From Bacteroidota bacterium (GTDB lineage: Bacteria; Bacteroidota; Bacteroidia; NS11-12g; UBA955): a DNA stretch of 64,000 nt. Location: NCBI GenBank assembly GCA_024103355.1, contig JAGFIU010000036.1, positions 5,001-69,000 on the forward strand, in the 5' to 3' direction. The position numbers were made by a program, and so were the translations under genes. Below the pieces are notes generated by a model. That model saw only the letters and a list, made by a program, of their open reading frames with translations, was not told the DNA's origin and searched no databases. Positions 55,319 to 62,603 of this stretch are shown in pieces (the stretch's first letter is position 1; every line of letters starts with the position of its first letter).

Positions 55319-56260
55319 ATGAAAGTAAGTGTAATCGGAGCCGGAAACGTGGGTGCAACCTGCGCAGATGTTCTTGCTCAAAAAGACATTGTCAATGAAG
55401 TTGTTTTATTAGACATCAAAGAAAATTTTGCAGAAGGAAAAGCTTTAGACATTTGGGAATGTGCCCCTGTTAACCTCTATGACACAAGAGTTACAGGCTC
55501 AACCAATGACTATTCAAAAACAGCGAACTCAGAGGTGGTGGTAATTACCTCCGGTTTGCCACGCAAGCCCGGAATGAGCCGTGATGACCTGATTTCTACT
55601 AATGCCGGTATCGTTAAATCAGTTACAGAAAATGTAATCAAATATTCTCCAAATGCCAAAATCATTATTGTTTCCAACCCATTGGACGTAATGACCTATT
55701 GTGCATATTTGACCGCAAAAAAACCTGCAAACGAAGTCTTTGGAATGGCCGGTGTTCTTGACACCGCAAGATACAGAGCCTTCTTAGCTTCTGAATTAAA
55801 TTGCTCTCCAAAAGATATTCAGGCTTTGTTGCTTGGCGGACACGGAGATACAATGGTTCCGCTTCCAAGATATACCACAGTGGCCGGTATTCCTGTTACA
55901 GAATTGGTTGCTAAAGACAAATTGGATGCAATCATTGAAAGAACCAAAAAAGGTGGTGGAGAAATCGTAAACTTATTGGGAACCTCTGCTTGGTATGCTC
56001 CCGGTGCTTCAGCTGCTCAAATGGTAGAAGCTATTATTCGTGACCAAAAGAGAATTTTCCCTGTTTGTGCTTGGTTGCAAGGTGAATACGGAATGAACAA
56101 TATCTATTTGGGAGTTCCGGTTGTGCTCGGCAAAAAAGGGATTGAAAAAATCATTGAATTAAAATTAAATGCTGAAGAGAAAGCACTGTTGGAAGAATCC
56201 GCAGGACATGTGAGAGAAGTTATGGCAGTTCTGGATAAATTAAATTCTCAATCTGCTTAA
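55319..56260 (+). CDS. mdh: Malate dehydrogenase
   Basis: NAD-dependent malate/oxaloacetate interconversion in the TCA cycle. The 313-residue protein has the dinucleotide loop GAGNVGAT at the N terminus, Asp in VVLLDIKE (NAD preference), Arg in GLPRKPGMSRDDL (dicarboxylate-binding, malate rather than lactate) and the catalytic His in GGHGDTMVPL. It is a stand-alone gene followed by a terminator. Confidence 0.96.
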   Translation: MKVSVIGAGNVGATCADVLAQKDIVNEVVLLDIKENFAEGKALDIWECAPVNLYDTRVTGSTNDYSKTANSEVVVITSGLPRKPGMSRDDLISTNAGIVKSVTENVIKYSPNAKIIIVSNPLDVMTYCAYLTAKKPANEVFGMAGVLDTARYRAFLASELNCSPKDIQALLLGGHGDTMVPLPRYTTVAGIPVTELVAKDKLDAIIERTKKGGGEIVNLLGTSAWYAPGASAAQMVEAIIRDQKRIFPVCAWLQGEYGMNNIYLGVPVVLGKKGIEKIIELKLNAEEKALLEESAGHVREVMAVLDKLNSQSA

Positions 56261-56284
56261 CTCTTAGATTAAATAATCAAGTTT

Positions 56285-56323
56285 AAAGAGGCTGCACATT
56301 CATTTTGTGCAGCCTCTTTTTTT
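56285..56323 (+). terminator. Rho-independent terminator of mdh
   Basis: GAGGCTGCACA pairs with TGTGCAGCCTC (flanked by A and T) over a 7-base loop, followed by a T run; 25 bases after the stop. Confidence 0.85.
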
Positions 56324-56419
56324 GAATTCTCAATCCTGTTTATCATAGATAATTCATTGTTTCTCATCCATTTACAATGATGATATTCAGGTAATAAGTA
56401 AAATTCAGGATTGAATACT

Positions 56420-56427
56420 TACCTTTG
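56420..56427 (+). promoter_or_regulatory. PTPS-folE promoter -7 element (TACCTTTG)
   Basis: Perfect TAnnTTTG ending 6 bases before the GTG start at 56434. The transcript should begin close to the start codon. Confidence 0.55.
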
Positions 56428-56433
56428 CACCGA

Positions 56434-56844
56434 GTGAAAGCAACCGTAACACGTAAAGCACATTTCAATTCTGCACACAGACTGCATGTACCCACATGGT
56501 CTGACGAAAAAAACCGGTCTTATTTTGGTTTGTGCAACAATCCTAATTATCACGGACATAACTATGAATTAGAAGTAAGTGTCACCGGAGATATTGACCC
56601 TCTTACCGGTTATGCTTATGATATCGGAAAATTAAAAAATGTTATTGAGAAAGAAATTACAGCATGCTTTGACCACAAAAATCTGAATCTCGATACACTC
56701 GAATTTAAAACCCTGAATCCAACCGCAGAAAATATAGCTTCTGTTATTTGGCAAAAGCTGAGAAAACATATTGAGAGCAAATATGAACTCACAGTTACAC
56801 TTGCCGAAACTCCAAGAAATATAGTAACAGTTAATGGAAAATAA
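56434..56844 (+). CDS. 6-pyruvoyl-tetrahydropterin / 6-carboxytetrahydropterin synthase family protein
   Basis: A 136-residue T-fold enzyme acting on dihydroneopterin triphosphate. Zinc ligands are HFNSAHRLH near residue 10 and HGHNYEL near residue 43. The catalytic Cys is in GLCNNPNYHGH, five residues before HGH. That is the spacing in animal 6-pyruvoyl-tetrahydropterin synthase; QueD usually has three. Other conserved parts are DIDPLTGYAYDIGKLK and FDHKNLNLD. The frame extends to a TTG at 56425, but that lies in the promoter, so I use GTG 56434. It overlaps folE by 11 bases. Confidence 0.9.
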   Translation: MKATVTRKAHFNSAHRLHVPTWSDEKNRSYFGLCNNPNYHGHNYELEVSVTGDIDPLTGYAYDIGKLKNVIEKEITACFDHKNLNLDTLEFKTLNPTAENIASVIWQKLRKHIESKYELTVTLAETPRNIVTVNGK

Positions 56845-57448
56845 TATCAAAACACCCCTGAGACCGGATGCATTTAACCTTTCGGATGAAGAAAAAATTC
56901 GCATCATTGAAGGTCATTTTAGAGAAATCATGGACACTCTGGGTTTAGACCTTGAGAATGACAGTTTGAAAGGTACTCCTCACAGGGTTGCCAAAATGTA
57001 TGTGAAAGAGATGTTTTGGGGACTTAACCCTGATTTAAAACCTAAAGTAACCCATTTTACCAACGACTTCAAATACAATAAGATTTTGGTGGAAAAAGAC
57101 ATCAATTTCTATACTCATTGCGAACATCATTTTGTGCCCTTTTTCGGAAAGGTTCATCTTGCATACATTCCCAACGGCAAAGTGATTGGACTTTCCAAAC
57201 TTAACCGCATAGTTGAATACTATTCCAAAAGACCACAAGTACAAGAGAGAATGACCATGCAAATTGCACAAGAATTGCAATCTGCACTCAATACTCCAAA
57301 TGTTGCTGTGATTGTGAATGCCAAACATCTTTGTGTTGCATCACGAGGTATCAAAGATGACAGCAGCACTACAACAACCGAAGAATACAGCGGTGTCTTT
57401 GAGGCCTTAGAAATTAGAAAAGAATTGTTCAGACTGCTGAACTTTTGA
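56834..57448 (+). CDS. folE: GTP cyclohydrolase I
   Basis: Converts GTP to dihydroneopterin triphosphate, the first step to folate, queuosine and tetrahydropterins. The zinc ligands are in THCEHHFVPFFGKVH (Cys, His) and AKHLCVASRGIKDDSS (Cys). The 204-residue length is normal. It overlaps the PTPS-family gene upstream by 11 bases, so product and next enzyme are made together. Confidence 0.97.
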   Translation: MENNIKTPLRPDAFNLSDEEKIRIIEGHFREIMDTLGLDLENDSLKGTPHRVAKMYVKEMFWGLNPDLKPKVTHFTNDFKYNKILVEKDINFYTHCEHHFVPFFGKVHLAYIPNGKVIGLSKLNRIVEYYSKRPQVQERMTMQIAQELQSALNTPNVAVIVNAKHLCVASRGIKDDSSTTTTEEYSGVFEALEIRKELFRLLNF

Positions 57449-57471
57449 CATTATATTTTTCTGAAAAACAT

Positions 57472-58887
57472 TCAGTTTGTAGGATTACCGATTTTAAAAA
57501 TCATAAAATCTTCATTTTCAAAAACCTTTATATATGGAAGATTGAGTTGATTCAACTCCGGGTTTGAGTGCATATCCACTATCATATACTCACATCTTGC
57601 AGCTACAATCTTGTTTATATAACTTGAATCCGATAATTGATTATCAAAACAATTCCATCCTTTTCGGTGAGAAAGATAATTCAACTGTGGGTTCTCATTG
57701 CCGTTGAGCACTATCAAAGCTGTCTTAGGAACATATTTTTCCATAAGCGGCTCAATTGTCATTTTATATTTTTCTGATTCCTTAGTAAAAAAATCATGCT
57801 GTTGGTTTGCAATACTCTCTCCTGCTCCGGCAACCAATAAAATCAAAACTACCCATTTATTTTTAATGAGTGAAAGAGCATAAGCGGAAATCAAAGCCAT
57901 CACAGGCACAAAAGGGATAATGTAATAACTGTGATGATAAAAGAAAAATCCGGACTTAAATATATAAACCAAAAAAACAATAAATAACGGAAAAAATGCA
58001 ATCATCATCTTTTTGTCCTTTTTAATAAAAATAAAGACTAACCCAATAACAAATACCAAACCCAAAAGATATCCCGAAAAAGAGTTCACAAAGAAATTAT
58101 TCAAAGCTTCATCGTAGTGCTCCATAATTTCAGAAAATCCTGTCCCAATGGGTTTGCCAAGGTTAAACCAATTACCGAATTTTTTAGAAAGTTCTACATC
58201 CCATACAAAGTACCACCAATACGTCAGTACTAACGAAGGAATAGTTGCTGCAATTAATATCCATTTTTGTTTGGCAGCTATATGCTTATTCAATAAATAT
58301 ATACCGGGAATAACAAAGTAAATTCCGGCAGGTATTTTTGATAATACGGCCAAAGAACATAGCAACATATAAAGGATAATTTGATGCAATTTCTTTTCTT
58401 TCAAATAAGCAATTCCGTAATAAATACCGATAAACATGATAGAAATGCAGTAAGTGTCAGGCATCATTTTTCGAGAAAATCGAAACCAAATTGAAACTGC
58501 CAAGAGAATAGTTGAGATGAAAGCAATACGTTCATCAAAATCTACTTTTCGCAGCAGTTTGTAAAAGAAGAATAATCCCAAAGAAGATACCAAAAGGTTA
58601 ATCAACCTGCCATACCAATGTGTATAACCAAAGATTTTGGCAGTAAGAAAATAAAGATAATTCATAGATGGAAATTCCATTCCTATGATACCTGTTCCAC
58701 CGTTCCCGTCATCTATTCTGGGATATAAAATATTGGCATCCACTTCCAGAAAATTACGAGAAACCATCAAACCTGTAATTTGTCTCCAGCTGTGACCCAT
58801 CTCAAGAGGCGGATTAGTAATTCCGACTAATCTGATGAGAAAGAAAATAATAATCCAAAACTCAATTCGAGTGTAATATCGTTTCAT
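57472..58887 (-). CDS. Membrane glycosyltransferase (GT39/ArnT-like)
   Basis: A 471-residue protein with about ten to eleven hydrophobic helices. The N-terminal PPLEMGHSWRQITGLMVSRNF resembles the first loop of polyprenyl-phosphate-dependent glycosyltransferases of the ArnT/PMT type, and FSRKMMPDTYCISIMFIG follows. The C-terminal ~85 residues form a soluble domain. Donor and acceptor are unknown. The frame opens to 58935, but ATG 58887 is the first ATG with a typical N terminus. Confidence 0.7.
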   Translation of the reverse strand: MKRYYTRIEFWIIIFFLIRLVGITNPPLEMGHSWRQITGLMVSRNFLEVDANILYPRIDDGNGGTGIIGMEFPSMNYLYFLTAKIFGYTHWYGRLINLLVSSLGLFFFYKLLRKVDFDERIAFISTILLAVSIWFRFSRKMMPDTYCISIMFIGIYYGIAYLKEKKLHQIILYMLLCSLAVLSKIPAGIYFVIPGIYLLNKHIAAKQKWILIAATIPSLVLTYWWYFVWDVELSKKFGNWFNLGKPIGTGFSEIMEHYDEALNNFFVNSFSGYLLGLVFVIGLVFIFIKKDKKMMIAFFPLFIVFLVYIFKSGFFFYHHSYYIIPFVPVMALISAYALSLIKNKWVVLILLVAGAGESIANQQHDFFTKESEKYKMTIEPLMEKYVPKTALIVLNGNENPQLNYLSHRKGWNCFDNQLSDSSYINKIVAARCEYMIVDMHSNPELNQLNLPYIKVFENEDFMIFKIGNPTN

Positions 58888-59051
58888 GGTTGATGATTTT
58901 TCTATGACAATAAAGCAAGAATAAAACCTGCGCAATACTAAAGAAATACTTAGTGATATAATTCATAAAAAAACATTTTATAACCGCCATCCACATAATC
59001 TCATATTTCAGTCAAACTGCTCCTTATTTTGATTGTTTCTAAAATGTAAAA

Positions 59052-59069
59052 ACATGATAAAAGTCATGT
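59052..59069. promoter_or_regulatory. Palindrome ACATGA-N6-TCATGT upstream of the cbb3 operon
   Basis: Perfect 6-base arms with a 6-base spacer, centred about 54 bases before the expected transcript start. The layout resembles a Crp/Fnr-type regulator site, but the sequence is not the classical TTGAT-N4-ATCAA. Confidence 0.35.
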
Positions 59070-59100
59070 GAGAGTAATCTTATTTTCAGTTTTAGAATAA

Positions 59101-59108
59101 TATTTTTG
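59101..59108 (+). promoter_or_regulatory. cbb3 operon promoter -7 element (TATTTTTG)
   Basis: Perfect TAnnTTTG, 37 bases before the ccoS ATG. Confidence 0.55.
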
Positions 59109-59145
59109 CAATCCAAATTCTGCAGATAAATCAAACAAACAGTTT

Positions 59146-59337
59146 ATGAGTGTAATGGTTATCTTATTGGGAGTAAGTTTGTTTGTCGGAATTATTTTTC
59201 TGATTGCATTTATATGGTCTGTAAAGAGTGGTCAGTTTGAGGATGATTTTTCTCCGGCACACAAAATTCTGTTTGACAATCCAATATCAAAACCCGAAGA
59301 AGAAACAATAAATCAAAATACTAAAATCAATCAATAA
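59146..59337 (+). CDS. ccoS: cbb3-type oxidase assembly protein CcoS
   Basis: A 63-residue membrane protein, one helix followed by AFIWSVKSGQFEDDFSPAHKILFD, the CcoS pattern (W..k.GQFdD...pa..IL.D). It helps insert cofactors into the cbb3 oxidase. The stop codon is immediately followed by the ccoNO ATG. Confidence 0.92.
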   Translation: MSVMVILLGVSLFVGIIFLIAFIWSVKSGQFEDDFSPAHKILFDNPISKPEEETINQNTKINQ

Positions 59338-61509
59338 ATGGAAGAAACAAAGAGTACAACAGTCTCGTCACAGTCGGGACTAGAGACATTTTACTACGAC
59401 AACAAGATAGTCAGAAATTTTTCTTATGCTACTGTTTTTTGGGGAGTAATCGGCATGTTGGCCGGTTTGTGGGCTGCATTGTCATTATATTTCCCTGAAG
59501 TAAACTTAGGGCTTCCGGCCACCACATTTGGACGTATGCGACCTGTGCATACCAATGCAGTAATTTTTGCCTTTGTGGGAAATGCAATTTTTGCGGGAGT
59601 TTATTATTCGTTGCAAAGGCTAACCAAAGCCCGGATGTTTTCAGACACATTGAGCAAAATACATTTTTGGGGATGGCAATTACTCATTCTTGCCGGTGCG
59701 CTTACATTGTGGATGGGTTTCACACAAGCAAAAGAATATGCCGAGCTTGAGTGGCCATTAGATATTGCTATCACACTGCTTTGGGTTGTGTTTGGGGTTA
59801 ACATGATGGGAACAATCATCAAAAGAAGAGAAAGACATTTATATGTTGCAATCTGGTTCTATATCGGAACATGGGTTGCAGTAGCGATGTTGCATATTGT
59901 AAATTCAATGGCTATACCTTATGCTGCGTTTGGAAGTTATAGTTGGTATGCAGGTGTACAAGATGCCTTGGTTCAATGGTGGTACGGACACAATGCTGTT
60001 GCATTCTTTCTGACCACACCATTTTTAGGTCTGATGTATTATTTTGTACCAAAGGCAGCAAATCGTCCGGTTTACTCTTATCGTTGGTCAATCATACACT
60101 TTTGGGCACTGATATTTATTTATATCTGGGCTGGACCTCACCACCTGCTTTATACAGCACTGCCGGAATGGGCACAAGGTTTGGGAACCGTTTTTTCCAT
60201 TATGTTAATTGCTCCCTCTTGGGGCGGTATGCTTAATGGTTTGCTTACTTTACGCGGTGCATGGGACAGGGTTCGTGACGATGCAGTACTCAAGTTTTTT
60301 GTTGTAGCCTTGACTTGCTATGGAATGTCAACTTTTGAAGGTCCAATGCTTTCTTTGAAAAGCGTCAATGCAATCAGCCACTACACAGACTGGACAATTG
60401 CCCATGTTCATGTGGGCGCTTTGGGTTGGAACGGATTTCTTGCTTTTGGTATGTTGTATTGGATGATCCCGAGATTATTCGGAACACAATTGTATTCTAA
60501 AAAAATGGCAACACAACATTTTTGGATTGGGGTTGTCGGAATCATTTTCTATGCTATCCCATTGTATTGGGCTGCGTTTACTCAAAGTTTGATGTGGAAA
60601 CAATTTACCCCCGAAGGAATATTGAAATACCAATTCATGGAAACCGTAAACACCATTCTGCCTATGTATGGGCTAAGAGCATTGGGGGGAACATTGTATT
60701 TGATAGGTGTGTTTATGTTGGTCTATAACTTATTCAAAACAATCAAATCAGGAAAACTGATTGAGAATGAAATGGCTCAAGCTGCTCCACTACCAAAGGT
60801 CGAAGCTAAATCCAACGTTAAAGAGCATTGGCATTCTTGGGTTGAAAAAAGACCTATTCAAATGGTCATTTTATCTCTCATTGCTGTGGGTATAGGAGGG
60901 TTGGTCGAAATGGTTCCCACATTCCTTGTTAAATCAAATGTTCCTACTATCAGTACAGTTGAGCCGTACACAGCATTGGAACTATATGGAAGAAATATTT
61001 ATATTCGAGAAGGCTGCTACACCTGCCATTCACAAATGATAAGACCTTTCAGAGATGAAGAAGCTCGTTACGGTGAATATTCAAAAGCAGGAGAGTTTGT
61101 ATATGACCACCCCTATCAATGGGGTTCAAAAAGAACCGGTCCTGATTTGCAGAGAGTAGGCGGAAAATATCCTGACAGTTGGCACTACAATCACATGCTT
61201 GAACCAAACTCAATCACAGCAGGTTCTATTATGCCGGCATATCCATGGCTGTTTAAAGACAAGGTTGATAAAGGCAAAACATACAGCATGATTAAAGCCA
61301 TGAAAAAACTCGGAGTTCCTTATCCTGACGGCTACGAGAATTATGCCAATGAGCACATGGATAAACAAGCTGAAAAAATCCAGGCATCACTCAAAAAAGA
61401 CAAGATTGAAGTTAGCAAAGACAAAGAAATTATTGCACTTATTGCCTATTTGCAGAGACTTGGAACTGATTTGAAAAAAGAAAATAAAGACGTTTTTAGC
61501 ACAAAATAA
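59338..61509 (+). CDS. ccoNO: Fused cbb3 oxidase subunits I and II (CcoN-CcoO)
   Basis: Terminal oxidase catalytic subunit fused to its monoheme subunit; 723 residues. Residues ~1-480 form the CcoN heme-copper core with 12 helices, including RPVHTNAVIFAFVGNAIFAG, WWYGHNAVAFFLTTPFLGL and GPHHLLYTALPEW (His ligands). Residues ~510-723 form CcoO, with one helix and the heme motif EGCYTCHSQMIRPFRDE. YGRNIYIREGCYTC and GPDLQRVGGKYP are typical CcoO. The fusion is common in Bacteroidota. It reduces oxygen at low concentrations. Confidence 0.95.
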   Translation: MEETKSTTVSSQSGLETFYYDNKIVRNFSYATVFWGVIGMLAGLWAALSLYFPEVNLGLPATTFGRMRPVHTNAVIFAFVGNAIFAGVYYSLQRLTKARMFSDTLSKIHFWGWQLLILAGALTLWMGFTQAKEYAELEWPLDIAITLLWVVFGVNMMGTIIKRRERHLYVAIWFYIGTWVAVAMLHIVNSMAIPYAAFGSYSWYAGVQDALVQWWYGHNAVAFFLTTPFLGLMYYFVPKAANRPVYSYRWSIIHFWALIFIYIWAGPHHLLYTALPEWAQGLGTVFSIMLIAPSWGGMLNGLLTLRGAWDRVRDDAVLKFFVVALTCYGMSTFEGPMLSLKSVNAISHYTDWTIAHVHVGALGWNGFLAFGMLYWMIPRLFGTQLYSKKMATQHFWIGVVGIIFYAIPLYWAAFTQSLMWKQFTPEGILKYQFMETVNTILPMYGLRALGGTLYLIGVFMLVYNLFKTIKSGKLIENEMAQAAPLPKVEAKSNVKEHWHSWVEKRPIQMVILSLIAVGIGGLVEMVPTFLVKSNVPTISTVEPYTALELYGRNIYIREGCYTCHSQMIRPFRDEEARYGEYSKAGEFVYDHPYQWGSKRTGPDLQRVGGKYPDSWHYNHMLEPNSITAGSIMPAYPWLFKDKVDKGKTYSMIKAMKKLGVPYPDGYENYANEHMDKQAEKIQASLKKDKIEVSKDKEIIALIAYLQRLGTDLKKENKDVFSTK

Positions 61510-61517
61510 ATCCAAAT

Positions 61518-61718
61518 ATGAGATTTGTAAATTCCTTAAAATCCATTGACGGTGTAAGTATTTATCCAATTATCACTCTGATTCTTTTTATGGTGATATT
61601 TGTTTTGGCAGTTATACTTATTTTTTCAAAAAGTAAGGAAACAATCAATGAAATCAAGAACCTGCCTTTGGATGGAAATGAAAATGAATCTCAAAACCTC
61701 AACAATAACAAGAATTAA
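61518..61718 (+). CDS. ccoQ: Small cbb3 oxidase subunit, CcoQ-like
   Basis: A 66-residue single-helix protein (YPIITLILFMVIFVLAVILIF) with a polar, Asn-rich C terminus. It is assigned by size and by its place between ccoNO and ccoP (gaps 8 and 4 bases), since CcoQ sequences are poorly conserved. Confidence 0.72.
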   Translation: MRFVNSLKSIDGVSIYPIITLILFMVIFVLAVILIFSKSKETINEIKNLPLDGNENESQNLNNNKN

Positions 61719-61722
61719 TAAA

Positions 61723-62592
61723 ATGAAGAGAACTAATCATATTTTCAGACAGATAGTATTAGGAACCACCATGATTGCTTCGCCTTTTACCGCTTTATTT
61801 GCAGAAGAAGAAAAAGCAATCGAAACAGTTCACACAATAGCCGGCATTCCTTCGGCATATTTTTACTCCATTTTTGGTATTTTACTTCTGATTGTTATAT
61901 CCGTAATCCTTTTGGTTGTGTCTATCAACAAACAGATTGCACCCATTATTCGCGAGATTAACGAGAAGAAAGGAATCAAAAAGCGTTCTTGGTTTGAGAA
62001 ACTCAATGAAACCAAGAGTTTTGACAGTGAATCTGAGGCGAGCATTGACATGGGACACGATTATGATGGTATTCGCGAACTCGACAACCCTACTCCCCCT
62101 TGGTGGAAATGGGGTTTTAGACTCAGTATGGTATTTGCCGTTGTTTACATGTGGGTTTACTTTGTAGGTAAAAATGCTCCTTTGCAGCTCGAAGAATTAG
62201 CCATCGCTAACGCAAAAGCCGAAAAAGCAAAGGCAGAGTATTTGGCAAAATCAGGCAATCAAGTGGACGAAAGCAATATCCCTGAAATCACTGATAAAAC
62301 ACAGTTGGCAGAAGGGCAAAGCATGTTTATTCAAAGTTGCGCAGCATGCCATTTAGAAGATGGAGGTGGCATGATTGGCCCGAATCTTACTGATAACTAC
62401 TGGCTACACGGAAATAAACTTAACGACATTTTCAAAACCATTAAATACGGAGTTCCCGGAACAGGTATGGTTGCATGGAAAAACAATTTTTCTGATAAAC
62501 AGATTGTAGAAATATCAAACTTTGTTAAATCACTTCACGGTACTACACCCAAAACTCCAAAGGAACACGAAGGTACGCTCATAAATGATTAA
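61723..62592 (+). CDS. ccoP: cbb3 oxidase subunit III, CcoP, with one visible heme c site
   Basis: A 289-residue protein. Membrane helices lie at about residues 10-27, 45-67 and 128-148. PTPPWWKWGFRLSMVF in front of the last helix is typical of CcoP. The C-terminal cytochrome c domain has one heme motif, CAACHLEDGGGMIGPNL, and Met in GTGMVAWK as the axial ligand. Proteobacterial CcoP usually has two CxxCH motifs. The frame opens to 61600, overlapping ccoQ, but ATG 61723 gives a proper N terminus. Confidence 0.9.
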   Translation: MKRTNHIFRQIVLGTTMIASPFTALFAEEEKAIETVHTIAGIPSAYFYSIFGILLLIVISVILLVVSINKQIAPIIREINEKKGIKKRSWFEKLNETKSFDSESEASIDMGHDYDGIRELDNPTPPWWKWGFRLSMVFAVVYMWVYFVGKNAPLQLEELAIANAKAEKAKAEYLAKSGNQVDESNIPEITDKTQLAEGQSMFIQSCAACHLEDGGGMIGPNLTDNYWLHGNKLNDIFKTIKYGVPGTGMVAWKNNFSDKQIVEISNFVKSLHGTTPKTPKEHEGTLIND

Positions 62593-62603
62593 ACAATGTG
62601 CAA

